Origin: Mastigias papua
Taxonomy: Eukaryota > Cnidaria > Scyphozoa > Rhizostomeae > Mastigiidae
Assembly: GCA_964019165.1 (NCBI GenBank)
Contig: OZ025283.1
Coordinates: 9,878,501 to 9,942,500, forward strand
DNA: 64,000 bases
Direction: 5' to 3'
The translations under genes and the position numbers were made by a program. A model generated the notes under the pieces. It searched no databases, had not been told where the DNA came from, and saw nothing but the letters and a program-made list of their open reading frames with translations. Positions 47,885 to 60,200 of this stretch are shown one piece after another; the stretch's first letter is position 1, and the number at the start of each line of letters is the position of its first letter.

Positions 47885-48210
47885 GTGCACTTGGCAGTAT
47901 GCTTGGCTGCCATTTCCGACATGTGCAATACCCCAACTAGGTACCTACAAACTATCATGGCACAAGGTTGTGAATGGCAACTATATATCAACAACATGTC
48001 TTCTCAAGGTACTTGGTGGGATAACATAATCATACAATCTGTTTCAGATGCTCTGTCATGTGTAGTTTATGTTACACATGCATTTCCATTTGTGGAACAA
48101 CCAATTATGGTATATCCTTGGTATGACACTAATAGAGATGCTGTGGCTTTCAGAGGATTTATTCCAGAAGTCCACAAAGCTCAATATTATCTAATTTTAA
48201 AAAATAATAC
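47885..48210 (+). pseudogene. OTU-like protease fragment, possibly transposon-derived
   Basis: An open frame contains YLQTIMAQGCEWQLYINNMS, GTWWDNIIIQSVSDALSCVV, and later RGFIPEVHKAQYYLI. The spacing of the GTWWDNI.(L/I)Q..(A/S)D.L motif and the terminal PE.H(x)..Y resembles the C-terminal half of OTU-type cysteine protease domains that often accompany mobile elements. The N-terminal catalytic Cys segment is absent. Beyond about 48210 the sequence loses coding character. The family call is tentative. Confidence 0.35.
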
Positions 48211-48676
48211 TTTTTTGCAATTCCGCAACTTTTTAAAACTTTTTTTAACTGAAAAGGTATTGCTTTCAATTAGGACAAGCAGATTGCTTCAGCGGCCATA
48301 CACACTTTTTTGTAAGAAAATTTTGATGAAATTCCCACTGTTTTTAAGCCCTCTTCTTTCTTGTATTCAACAAGGAATCATTACATTGTCTACAGTATAA
48401 TGACCATTCACAGAATGATACAATGCTGAATTTTGTAATAAAGATGACATGCATGACAAGAAATGCTTGGTTCTAAGTTTTCAGAGAGATTTAGAGTAGA
48501 GATATAAGTGCACTGATTCATTTTGTTAACTTTAGGAATTGTTGTAAGCTTCATTTGTTGCTTTTTCTTGAAGTAGGAAAATGGTACTAGCAGTTGGAAA
48601 TTAATGAATGGATTTGGAAGCACTTTTTACTCAAAGAGATGTTTAGAGTAACTTAGGTTTCACTGGAATTTCTTCG

Positions 48677-49402
48677 TTAAAGCCTGGCGCTCACTGAGAG
48701 TTTAAGTTCGTGCACCTGTGAGAGATCATGCTAAACTCCAATGAGTACATGCAGTGCGTTCGCATTCCTGAGGGTGAGCACTCAAAAAAAGTTAAACTTG
48801 CAGAACGGAATTTTTTGATCTTGGTGTTTAAAGTTCTGAAGTGCCGCAGAATGTCACACATCATCAGGAGGAAGTTCACTGATGAACACGTGGTTTTGAA
48901 CTGTGGTTTCTAGGGAAACAAGCTGGAAACAATCACTGTAGCATTCACAAGTCTCAGATATGCTGTTTATCAGTTTCATTGCCAATGCAAAATGAATATG
49001 ATAACTACTGTGGCCTTTCAACTGACGCTAGGAATGGATATTATAAAATTTGCGTCATGTTTTTCAATTCTAGGACGCACCAAACTTGAAAGATGTCCAA
49101 AGCATTCTGGGGTCATTCAAAAATAATGAAAAATGTACTCTCCATCCTTCTCATTCTATGATTCAACCTCTTCTCTCTTCTTCTAGATATCAGGTATCCA
49201 CAATCATTTTCTTTGCTTTCTCTTTGTAACCACTTTTTCTTTAAACTATCTCATGACTCATGACTGTTCTCAGTTAAACTTGTAACTTTAAACATTGTAC
49301 TCTTGAGTATGCCTGCCTCCGGGTATAAATTCCACAGTTAAACTCTCAAAGGGCGTGCGCATTTAAACACACTTTAACTCTCAGTGAGTACCAAGCTTAA
49401 GT
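48677..49402. mobile_element. DNA element candidate with inverted ends near TTAA
   Basis: GCCTGGCGCTCACTGAGAG (from 48682) matches the reverse complement of the right end (GCTTGGTACTCACTGAGAG, ending 49396). TTAA lies next to both ends (48677-48680 and 49397-49400), suggesting a TTAA-targeting, piggyBac-like MITE, although the left end has an extra A. The interior is non-coding. Confidence 0.45.
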
Positions 49403-50157
49403 GAACTCTAGTCATTAAATTACAACAGGACTATGTTTGCAATCATTTTCATGTGAAATGAGAATGGGGCCAGGATCTGATAGGAACTGCTGTCAGCTAC
49501 ACTCTGTGGGGTCTTATACCTTCATCATGTGGGCATGGAGCAAACATTTACATTTTGTAAACTTGTAGAAATTATGATAAAAATGGAGAGCCCTTATAGA
49601 TACTTGACAGTGAGATTACATGAGTATATGAAAAGGTTTGATATTTTTGTGCTGGGAGAGAGTTGAAATGATGGTGAACTGAAGTCCGAGGTACACCTAA
49701 TTAAGAAATTCTTTTACATGAGATCAGGATCACACCTTGCTACCTAACATATCAAGCTATTGCATGGTGATGTTAATTTGTTGGTTTATTATAATATGCC
49801 CTATTTTAACTTGGCAAACTTGGAAGACCAATAGCCAGTTTTCTCCCTAGTATAACAATCCACAGGTTCTCTCAAGATGGTTATGAACAATATGTCAAGT
49901 TGCAGTACCCAGCCAAGGGATGGGTAATTAATTTTTCCATTGAGACATTTGAGAATCTGAAAGTACTTCGGAAGGCCAGGTCAAAAGGCCAGGCTCAATT
50001 CAACATAACATTAGCTATATTTTTTATGTGGATAAGTAGAAAGTAACATAAGAAGTAAAAACAGATTTAGGCCCTGTTCACACGATACTAGATTCACATC
50101 AGATTATTTTCTGTCCCTGATAGCCATTCTGTTCACACGACTCCAAGTGAATCTGGT

Positions 50158-50190
50158 GCATGGCATGGCATGGCATGGCATGGCATGGCA
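50158..50190. repeat. (GGCAT)n pentanucleotide repeat
   Basis: Six tandem GCATG/GGCAT units. Confidence 0.85.
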
Positions 50191-50399
50191 AATGGGTCAA
50201 AAACGTATGGCACGCTAAAAGGGGAAAAAGTATGAAACTTTGAGTTTTTAATATGAGAGTGATTTTGTGATACATAAACCAATGTCGTGATACCAAACGG
50301 AGATTTTATGATGTGAAGTGCCGATTTTATAATATCCCGCTCGGGTCGGTTATTTTCTCGCACTTTCACTTTTCATTTCTTTCAAATCCAGTTGCCTCC

Positions 50400-50640
50400 A
50401 CAATATGGTATAATATGAAACAGTGTAATTTTTGTAATATGAAAATATGTCGATTTTATAATATGAAAATGTCTCCATTTTATGATACGAAAAAGTTTCG
50501 ATTTTATAGTAAGAAAATGCCCATATTTTATAATACGAAAAAGTGTCGATTTTTTAATATGAAAATGTCTCGATTTTATAATACATAACACGAAAAAGTG
50601 TCAATTTTATGATACAAAAAGTGTCCATTTATAACACGAA
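50400..50640 (+). repeat. 24-bp minisatellite (attttatgatacgaaaaagt-type)
   Basis: Imperfect 24-bp units such as attttataatatgaaaatgt plus CTCG follow each other across about 240 bases. Because 24 is a multiple of three, one frame reads an 8-residue repeat (FYNMKMSP, FYDTKKFR ...). No gene context supports coding. Confidence 0.8.
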
Positions 50641-50984
50641 GCTCTGCCAGATTATGATACCTATTTTGAAAGAGGGTACGATTATATCATATATAAATGG
50701 TGCGATTTTATACTGTGAAAAGGTAAAGGTAAAGGTTTGTCCCATATACAATTCCGTACAGTTGGGAGTGCCAGGTAGAGAGGACACTTACCGTAAATTC
50801 TCTTTTTAGCCCCCTCTCAATTAAGCCCCCTCTCTCCAATAAGCCCCCCATTCTGGACTAAAAAATTTATTAAGCCCCCTCTCTATTAAGCCCCCCTTAC
50901 AAAATATTGAATAGTGCCAAGCGTAACTATGCTTCATAGGGGTAAGTACACTAAGCGTGATCACGCTCAGTTAACAATAGTTCC

Positions 50985-51198
50985 TAATGGAATATGATGA
51001 TTATGTTGACATACAGTGACTCTATTTAACCTCTATATTTTTATACTATTGCTTTCGCTGAACTTTGAACTGAGTTTGATGCTTCATGCTGTTTTCTGTC
51101 ATTCTTATATACTCTTACTTTTGGAACACGTTTATATATATATCATGTGTTTTGTTACGTTCTAAAGTTGTGAATCCAGTGTCTGCCGAAATTTAATA
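50985..51198 (+). repeat. Copia 5' LTR
   Basis: Begins taatggaatatgatg and ends gccgaaatttaata. Boundaries are fixed by the GTTCC target duplication on the left and by the primer-binding site immediately to the right. Confidence 0.88.
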
Positions 51199-51212
51199 GG
51201 TTATGGGCCCAG
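51199..51212 (+). other. Copia primer-binding site (initiator Met tRNA, internal)
   Basis: ggttatgggccc directly follows the 5' LTR and is complementary to the anticodon-region sequence GGGCCCATAACC of initiator methionine tRNA. Use of an internal tRNA-iMet segment, the half-tRNA mode, is known for Drosophila copia. Confidence 0.6.
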
Positions 51213-51308
51213 AGCGCGTGGTGTAGTACTAGATAGTCTTATGATATATCAGATGTGGTAGACGTGATTTAGCAACGTTTGGTTGGATATCTTTCAATGT
51301 GGAAAAGC

Positions 51309-52145
51309 ATGGCCGAGATTGCAAAAATCGAGCCGCTAAATGGAAGAAACTTTTAATCTTGGAAGTACAACATTAAATTAGTTTTGATGGAACAAGGTTT
51401 ATGGGGTTTCGTGCAAGGTTCAGAAGTACCACCACAGTCTTCAGAACCGCTTGCAGTAAGAAATGCATATCAATTGCGTTCAGATAAAGCCTACTTGCTA
51501 ATAGCCCTGAGTGTTGATAAAAGTTTGCAAGTGCACATTGCCTCCACCGTAAAGCCGAAAGAGGCGTGGGATATTTTACAGAACCATTTTGAATTCGTTT
51601 CTATAACACAAATTGTTCGTCTAAATCGTAAGTTTTATGCAGCGTGCATGAAGGAGGACGATGATTTGATGGAACATATAACGCATATGACCTCCCTAGC
51701 TGAACAGTTGCGTGAGATGAAAGAAGAAATCTCATCAAAGAAATTTGTCACTATTGTTTTGGGAAGCTTACCAGAATCATATGATAATTTCATAACAAGT
51801 TTGAATGCTAGAAACGCAGATGAATTAAACTGGGATGATGTGGAAGGATTGCTGGTTGAAGAGTTTACCAAACGCAAAGAGAAGACAGAGAAACAATTAT
51901 CAGACGGTGCTTTATTCATAAAAAAGGGTGCGGTCTATGTAGGAAGAGGCCAATCGCGTGAAGGCAGAGGATATAATTCTTTTAGAGGTTCACAAGGAGG
52001 CAGATTGTTCGCAAATAGAGGTAAAGAACAGCAACAATTCACTGGAAGAAGCGATGTAAAAGGGCCTAGGTGTTTTAAATGCAATCAAGTTGGGCATATA
52101 GTCAAAAATTGTACACAAAAATATGAGATATTCTGCAAAGCATGA
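51309..52145 (+). pseudogene. Copia gag (one premature stop)
   Basis: The natural start is the ATG at 51309 (MAEIAKIEPLNGRNF), followed by a TAA at 51354-51356 where this family has a codon before SWKYNIKL. The frame then continues to the Copia-type gag core (UBN2-like, LLIALSVDKSLQVHI ... EHITHMTSLAEQLREMKEEI) and a CCHC zinc knuckle CFKCNQVGHIVKNC near the end. A frame change near 52115-52125 separates it from the protease, which in Copia should be in the same frame. Gag would form the particle shell and package RNA. Confidence 0.85.
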
Positions 52146-53466
52146 GCATTCTAATATTGCTGATTTTTCTAATGTTGAAGATTCATTTGAAGTTGAAGAT
52201 ATGGCATTGTTGTCAGGAACAAAGACAAGCATCAATGAGTGGTTTATCGATTCTGGTGCCGCCAAACATATGATATGCAACAGAAGTTTATTATTTGATT
52301 TCAAACAATATGATAATCCATTAAAGATATATTTGGGGGACAGCTCAGTTGTACTAGCTGAAGGTGAAGGGAAAGTACGATTTCCAACATATGATGGTCT
52401 TGATGACAACTTTCTTGCCTTACACAATGTATTGTTTTTGTCAAAATTAACAAAGAACTTATTTTCTGTACCAGCAATGGCTCAAATGGGAGCAGAAATT
52501 TGTTTTGATAAAGAGAAGTGTACTGTAATCAAGAATGCCAAAAAAATCACAATTGGGCATGTGCTAAATGGAAAGCTATTCAGAGTAAATACACCAGAGT
52601 TTGTACACCTTTCAACCATGTCCAGCACACTATCACTAGACATATGGCATCAGAGACTTGGTCATCTGAATCATGATTATATCAATCAGTTGAAAAAGAA
52701 AGATCTTGTTGATGGTTTAGAGATTGATGAAAACACTCCCTATGAGAAAAATTGTGAATCATGTGCTCTTGGGAAAATGCATAGACAGCCTTTTCCAAAA
52801 AGGGGTTTATATCGTGCCACACAACCACTGGAAATCATACATACAGATGTATGTGGTCCTATTCAAGTTGAATCAATGGGTGGCAGTCGCTACATTCTGA
52901 TGTTTACAAATGATTATTCAAGATACACAGTAGTTTACTTTCTAAAGAGTAAAGATCAAACTCTATCAAAGTTTAAAGAGTATGTGAGTCTGGTGGAAAA
53001 ACAAACCAGTTTGGGAGAAAGACATGTTAAAGTGGTCAGAAGCGACAATGGAGGAGAGTATACCTCTAGTGGGTTTGCCTCCTATTGTGCAGAAAAAGGA
53101 ATTGTTCATCAACTTACTAATCCCTATTGTCCTGAGCAGAATGGAATTGCAGAGAGATTAAATCGCACTATAATGGAATTGGCTAGGTCAATGATTCACC
53201 ATGCAAAGTTGCCAATACAATTTTGGGCAGAGGCAGTCAACACTGCAGTCTATTTACACAATCGTAGCCCCACTACAGCTTTGAAAGATAAAACTCCTTT
53301 TGAGTGTTATTTTAACAAGAAACCTGACATTTCTAATCTGCGAGTCTTTGGATGTGTGTGCTATATGCTTGTTCCACATGGAGAACGTCAAAAGTTGGAT
53401 CCAAAGTCTAGAAAAAGAAATTTTTGTGGGCTACCCAGAGGGTACAAAAGGATACAAATTGTATGA
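52123..53466 (+). pseudogene. Copia protease and integrase (frameshifted at both ends)
   Basis: The aspartic protease motif WFIDSGAAKHM lies near residue 40. A GAG-pre-integrase segment follows (DIWHQRLGHLNHDYI with CxxC in CESCALGK), then the integrase core with the complete D-D-E set: HTDVCGPI, RSDNGGEY and NGIAERLNR. The domain stays open to about 53420, where a frame change moves the conserved FVGYPEGTKGYKLYDP block into frame 2 (53300-53605). The catalytic residues are intact, but the open frame is cut off from gag and RT. Confidence 0.85.
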
Positions 53467-53601
53467 TCCTGTAAAGAAGAAATTTGTGAGAAGCAGAGAT
53501 GTTATCTTCTATGAAAACAAGTTCTATTATGCCACTTCTGAAGGGAACTATGATGATATCACAAGGCTATATTATCAGAAATACAAGATGATGAGGAAAT
53601 T

Positions 53602-54986
53602 ATGAATGAGTGTCCTTCTCATATTATGAACCTCCCTGACACATTAGATGATATTGAACCAGTGGGAGAGATAATTGAAAATGATCCAGTAAAAGCAACA
53701 CACGAAGGCACATTTATGCAACAAGTTAGAGAAATAGGGGCCAAAAGAGAGCGTAAACCAACAAAGAGATTAATTGAAAAAATTTCTTCATTTGCTGAGC
53801 ATTGTTTGATGTCAGAATCTTTACTATTAGAGCCGGAAGAACCAAAAGCCGCTAATGAAGCTTGCAATGGAAAGAACTTAGAAAGAACAGAAGACTGATG
53901 AAAGAGTTAGGAAATATGTCATATGCTGCAACTTTAATTTACGAAGATAACCAGGGTGCTATAGAGCAATGGAGACAAGCTATGGATTCTGAATACAACT
54001 CTTTAATAAAGAATCAAACGTGGGAGTTAGTGCCACTACCAGAGGGAAAGACTGCTATAGGAACACGGTGGATATACAAGATCAAGCGTAATGCTGATGG
54101 CTCACTAGACCGGTTCAAAGCAAGGTTAGTTGCTAAGGGGTATGCACAGTCAAAAGGGGAACATTACAATGAAGTTGTCTCACCAGTCGCACGATACTCA
54201 GCTATCAGATCACTGCTTGCATTAGCAAATGCTAATGACCTTGAGGTCCACCAGATGGACGTGAAAACTGCTTTTCTTAATGGGTCAATAGATTCAGAAA
54301 TTTATATGACACAGCCAGAAGGCTACGTTGACACAGAAAGGCCAGATTTTGTCTGTAAGCTAAAGAAGAGTATTTATGGACTCAAACAGTCTGCTCGGTG
54401 CTGGAATTCTACCCTTGACCAGCACTTGATATCATCCGGCTGTCACAAAAGTAATGCTGATGTATGTATTTACATCAAAGTATGCACCAATACAGATGGA
54501 CAAATAAGTTTTGTCATAATGGCTATTTATGTTGATGATATTATTCCAATTTCAAATGATATTCACACGCTGAATAGAGAGAAGTCATTATTATACCAAA
54601 GGTTTGAAATGGTAGACAAGGGTGAAGCGCACCACATCCTTGGAATGTCGATTAGAAGAGAAAGAGAGACAAAGAGTATGTTCATTAGTCAAAGAAAATA
54701 CCTTGAAAGTGTATTGCAACGCTTTGGAATGGAAAACTGCAAACCAATCTCAACTCCACTGGAATATGGTAAGCACTTCAACAAGCTATCAGAAAATCAA
54801 GAAGCTTTTGACAAGGAAATCTACCAACAAGCCATTGGATGTCTTATATATTTATCAACTGTAACAAGGCCTGACATTGCAGCAGCAGTTGGAATTCTGT
54901 CTCGTTTTATGTCTAATCCAAGTAAAGATCACTGGACAGGAATTAAACGTATACTTCGATATTTGAAAGGCACATTAAACCATTGA
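53602..54986 (+). pseudogene. Copia reverse transcriptase with inserted RNase H fragment
   Basis: A linker frame (53602-53898) leads to the RT domain: WRQAMDSEYNSLIKNQTWEL, KARLVAKGYAQ, VHQMDVKTAFLNG, KSIYGLKQSARCW and the catalytic YVDD in MAIYVDDIIPIS. Between linker and RT, bases 53888-53967 are an 80-bp near-exact copy (one mismatch) of RNase H sequence at 55208-55287. This insertion throws the linker out of frame. The RT frame then runs into a TGA at 54984-54986 (LNH*LKF), a point change in an otherwise continuous pol frame. Confidence 0.85.
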
Positions 54987-55490
54987 CTGAAATTCACGGA
55001 AAGCACAAATGATACACAAGTTATTGGCTTTGCAGATGCAGACTGGGCAGATGACACTAATTCGCGTTGTTCAACATCTGGTTATGTATTCCAGATTTCT
55101 AATTGCACTGTAAGTTGGTCTAGTAAAAAGCAAGCTACAGTTGCAAAATCTTCTACAGAAGCTGAATACGTATCTTTAAGTTATGCAGCACAGGAAGCCA
55201 TTTGGCTCAGAAGACTGATGAAAGACTTAGGAAATATGTCATATGCTGCAACTTTAATTTACGAAGATAACCAGGGTGCTATAGAGCTCTCGAAAAACCC
55301 AAAACATCATAACAGAACTAAACATATTGACATCTCGTACCATTTTGTTCATGAGAAAGTAGCATCAAATGAAATTGCAGCTGAATATTGCCCAAGTGAA
55401 GAGATGTTAGCTGATATTATGACGAAAGGGTTACCTAAAATTAGTTTTGAAAAAATGAGAACTGCATTGGGAGTTCAAGAGACTGTCTAA
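54987..55490 (+). pseudogene. Copia RNase H
   Basis: The same frame as RT continues after the TGA. FADADWADDTNSRCSTSGY, KSSTEAEYVSLS and LIYEDNQGAIELSKNP are the Copia RNase H motifs, with HIDISYHFVHEKV and ADIMTKGLP before TAA at 55488-55490. The polypurine tract and 3' LTR follow within 55 bases. Confidence 0.85.
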
Positions 55491-55541
55491 CTATATATTC
55501 TTTCTATTATGGACACTAGCACCATAATTATCAAGTGGGAG

Positions 55542-55762
55542 TAATGGAATATGATGATTATGTTGACATACAGTGACTCTATTTAACCTCTATATTTTTA
55601 TACTATTGTTTTCGCTGAACTTCGAACTGAGTTTGATGCTTCATGCTGTTTTCTGTCGTTCTTATATACTCTTACTTCTGGAACACGTTTATATATATAT
55701 CATGTGTTTTGTTACGTTCTAAAGTCGTGAATCCTTGCTGCAGTGTCTGCCGAAATTTAATA
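55542..55762 (+). repeat. Copia 3' LTR
   Basis: Same ends as the 5' LTR, with a 7-bp extra TTGCTGC near its 3' end and five base differences. Confidence 0.88.
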
Positions 55763-56062
55763 GTTCCCAACCTTCAAAGAATCACAGTCGTTCATTGACT
55801 TTCAGCAGACAAAAGCGTTCTATATCAACGGTTACCATATAATCTTCCAATTTTGTTTGTTCTGCTGGGAACTTATAATGTATAAACCAATCAATTTGAA
55901 TATTGTTCTCTATTTTCAAACAGCAAATATGCAGTATACTATTAAAAATTTTCAAAAAATTTATTTAGCCCCCTCTCTTATAAGCCCTCCCTCTCCATTA
56001 AGCCCCCCTCTAGAGTGCTTGAAATCAATAAGCCCCCGGGGGGCTTAATAGAGAATTTACGG

Positions 56063-57233
56063 TATCCTGAGCCTACGGCATAGTGAGGTAGGTTGGCCAG
56101 TTCCTTTCCTCGCCGCTTTTCCCAGTGTTGTCGCCAGTGGTGTAATTGAGAGTGCTGTGGATGTATATCGTTATAATAGTAATTTTGTGGTAAATTTCTA
56201 ACTCTTAAACGGGTCAGCTTTGTCGCGTCATTACTACATATGTATAAGGCCTAAGTACTATTCCGTATAATCATCGTTTTTTAGAAAACGATATACACGG
56301 CACAGTTTACCGTGTTGGTATGTATGAGAGTTCTTGTACTGTGTAGTGTTGTAATAGGAAACTGAATTCTGTCCTCTTTATATTTTTGGAACATTTGCTG
56401 TCCTTCAAGAGTATTGCACGATAAAGGTGAATCTGAATCAGATTCACTTGTGACGGACATTAATCAACATGTTGAATATCCTTCGCCGACAGCTCGCGTG
56501 AAGAAAATTGCACATAAGGTCACGCCAACATTTACGAGTGATGCTCAGCTCAGCTGACAGTTCTATTGTGTCCCGACCTAGAAGCAAGAGAGTCCTGGCC
56601 CACGAACAGACAGTACATTAGGATACTGGGTGATCTTAACACTCCGTAACATGGAAGTTTCTCATATATTATGAATCATTTGAAAGTGCTCACTGCGTAC
56701 GTCAAGAATATGAAATAAAATGTGCGGGATTGCGTATGGGAGAGAAATTATAAAGGAACACATTGAATGCTCTGCGTACAGACCCCTTGCGACTTGACAG
56801 TGCCTAAAACCGGAAGTGTGATCACGTACGGAGTAGAAGTGACGATTCTTTCATATATTTCGTCGGTAGAGACACCATAGTATGTGAAACATACACAATC
56901 TAGGACTGACCCTAACCCTGCGCTCCGCGACCCTGTCCCACGAGAAAATAAACAGCGTCGAGTTGGTTACAAGCAAATTCCATGTTACGGATTGTTAACA
57001 TCCGCCAGGATACTGTATGCAGTTATTTATTTACAGCCTGGGCTTTATCATTGTGTCCTCAGAAACTTATTGTGAAAATAGTACACTCCGCAAACCACAG
57101 ATTGACAGCTTGTTTTTAGGTGGTTTACATGGTGCAAGCGTATCGTATTACTACAAAGTAAAAGTCTGTGTAAATACGTTCTTCTCTCTTTTACTTTGGA
57201 AGCCGAACATAGCGGATACTTGTGTATTCAGCC
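56063..57233. other. upstream region of four-TM gene B
   Basis: No coding gene recognised. 56065-56130 is the right part of the host repeat interrupted by the MITE. The rest should include gene B's promoter and 5' UTR. Weak similarity to the gene A upstream region is visible in ccgcaaac(t/c)aca-like words about 120-150 bases before both start codons. Confidence 0.4.
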
Positions 57234-60200
57234 ATGTCACAACCATACAGTAGCTTTCACAATGAACCCAGTTTACCGTCTTATAGAGTTGTTAATCAAC
57301 GGCCTCCTCAGCAGAGCCATTTTCCAATCAGCTTCAACTTCAAGATTGCTGTCGTATTTGGAGTGTTCAAGTTTACTATTGGCTTCGTGGAGTTCGTCCT
57401 TGGACTTTTAAACATTTTTGCGATCGACTTCTACACTTCGTATGTTGCCTTTCCTATTTGGTGTGGATTGATTGTAAGTGAATATCAGTTTTCCACCTAT
57501 GGAGGTCCGTTTTGGGATTAGCCTACTCTGAGTTTTGGGATCACAGAGCGCATCACTTAAAGAGTAACTCAAAGAGTTCTTACGCTAATAGATTCATAAC
57601 TTATTTTCGATTCACAGATCAAAGTGTTTGTTTTTGCCCAGTTTCTTTTTTGTTCCTTAGCATAATAAGTCAGTTGTTTTATAGATCAATAAAGAATACC
57701 ACCTTTTGGGAGGGAGGACGATTGTTTATAGCTTTTAGTTACATTTTACTGGAATAGTATATGTTTGAATTTTTCTAGAGAGCAATTCATTAGAAATAGA
57801 ATTTGTTCTTTAAGGTACAATGGTTATCGGCCTTTTGCAGAAGCTTATCTTTGGAAAATATTTCATGTGTAAGCCAGGAGTAACTTCTTAGCCATTTGTT
57901 GTGTTGGAACTTTTGCTACCCCACTTGAAGTTGACATTATATGCATCATATATACTAGATTAGTTTGATTACCATGGGTCATGCCCTCCTTTAGATGACA
58001 ATGTTCATGGAACTTGGCTTTCAATGAGGCTCTGGCACCTACATAATTTACAGCAGAGTTTGGCTTGGATGTGTCTGAGTGTTGAAATGTGTGTTAGGGC
58101 ATAGTGCAATTGTTTAATTTGAGCTTCATAGGAAATATTTTCCAGCTATCATAATGCAATTAATGAAGTAAAACTTGCTCTGACACACTTGCTCTTTGAT
58201 TTAAAGGCTTTCAAGGTGAGAAAATATTATGTATGTGCTTAAACAGAAATGGGGAAACTATATGTGTTTTTATTCTGGTGCAGCTTTTTGTTCTATGTTA
58301 TTGCCTGTTTTAAAAAGGGGCAACTTTTCCAGGCTCATTCCAGAACATAGATAACAAAAATACCTTAAATGGTTTTACTTTGTAAACCAAACAGTCAAGT
58401 GCACACTTAAAGTTTGCACCTGAAACTATGTGCGCACTTGCAAACCTGAAATCTTGCTTGTGCACCTAGAGCAAAGATTTTCAAACTTTAGTCCCACTGA
58501 TTTTAGGGGGAGATGGGGCCATGTTTCTCTATGTTAATGAGATGCCCCAACAAATACAAAATTTTCTGTGGGTTTTGCAAATGACATGCCAGGCTTGAGG
58601 GTGAAATTGATAGCTATACAGTCATCCTTCAACACTCAAATAATGCAATGAAAACTCTGTCAAATCCTTACTGCCCTTTTCTCTGCATGCGCAAATGAGT
58701 AGATTTCTAAAAATGAATACCCATTTTGCACCAGCATTATTCCCATAAGTTTTGTATCCACCCAGAATACATCTTTCAATTGGATTAAATTCTTTTTATA
58801 AAATGCACATTTGTAGCATTTTCTTGCATTGAGATTTCATCATTATGATTCCAGGTATTTTGCAATGGAATTTGTGGCATCACTTTGAAGTGGAAAAGGA
58901 CCAAATGTTTGGTAAATCTTTGACAATTATTGTACTTTTCATTTTGAAATGGTGTTGCACCATGTTTAACTTGACTGGAGAGAAAGTAGCTGGTAGGAAT
59001 GTTATAGTCTATGATTGTATTATCACTGGATAATTTCTTCCTTGTGTAGAGTGCATATAGATTACTTTCAAATGTTTTCCTTGCCCACTATTGAGGCACT
59101 TTTTGAGAAAATTTAATTGGATACTTGAGCCTATCAACACAGCATAGCTCTACTTGCATTTTTCCTCAAGATGTAGGCAGCTTATTTTTGTTTATATATT
59201 TGATACCTTGTTTGCAGAATTCACTGCCCTTCATCCAAGAGTAGCCTGGGGTCCACCACATGCAAAAGAATCTGAATTTATGTTCAATAAGCCATCTGTA
59301 TGGCTTTGTCCAATGCTAGATATTGTTGATGCTTGCCTGATGTCCACAGTACTAGCATTTCATAGCAGTACCAGCATGTGATGGCCTAGTATGGTTAATT
59401 AATATGTCTGGTGATGGTTGATTTTAACACATATTATTTTCATTTTTCTAGATTGCTGCATTCTTGGCATTGAGCATCTCATCACTGATCCTAACACTGC
59501 TGATGCTAGCCTTCTATTCTGTGACCCTCAATTATTTTATTGAAGGAGGCTATCAGATTTGTAGTTATGGATACCATCCTACCTGGCAGTATTATTGTGT
59601 TTCATTTCTGTCAGAGTCCCAGCAATCAACTGGTAAAGGTTTAATTGGATTTTTGGTTTTCTTGATCATCTGTGAACTTGGTTGTTCCATTGGATCAATT
59701 GTTGTCTCATGCAAAGCTTATTCCAAATGTTGTAACACTTGCGACGCCAATGACTGCTGCACTTTTGTTGGATGTTGTGAATGTGATACACAGCCATCAG
59801 GAACACACATGGTAAACCTTTTTTGTTGGTTGTTAGGTATTGGAAAGGTTTCTATCAGTGCTTTTTGTGACAAAATTGTCGCAGGGATGGTACATCACCT
59901 GCACAAATCAGTCTAGGAGGATGAATAGGTGACAAAAGTTGTTGCTTCATAGGCATCCCATGAAGTGCATCCTCCCAGAAGCATGATGTGATATCATGCT
60001 GACATTTTATAGAACATTGTTCTTGGTAAAACCTAGTTATGCTGATGTGTGTGATTAACACTTCAGGCCTACTTTACACCTAACCTCTACAGCATTTGAT
60101 CTTGAGCACATTGCACAGAAACAGGTATACAAATGTGAACCTACTTCCTTGAGTCTCTGCATGAAGACTTTCGATGATAAGTGCATGTACATATATTGAT

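Larger units (their letters stand above)
50985..55762 (+). mobile_element. Copia-type LTR retrotransposon, 4778 bp, decayed coding region
   Basis: LTRs lie at 50985-51198 (214 bp) and 55542-55762 (221 bp), flanked by a perfect 5-bp duplication GTTCC (50980-50984 and 55763-55767). The LTRs differ by five substitutions and one 7-bp indel, so the insertion is fairly young. A primer-binding site and a polypurine tract (agtgggag, just before 55542) are present. Domain order is gag, protease, integrase, RT, RNase H, as in Copia. In-frame stops, frameshifts and an internal duplication mean this copy cannot make its polyprotein. Confidence 0.92.
50791..56062. mobile_element. Tc1-like MITE interrupted by a Copia element
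   Basis: Left end CCGTAAATTCTCTTTTTAGC at 50791 and right end (other strand) CCGTAAATTCTCTATTAAGC at 56062 are flanked by TA (50789-50790 and 56063-56064). Subterminal runs of TAAGCCCCC match the 97-bp relative at 39.5 kb. The MITE is about 490 bp without the insertion and itself sits inside a third repeat (aaaggtaaaggt... to the left, cctgagcctacggcatagtg to the right). Confidence 0.75.
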
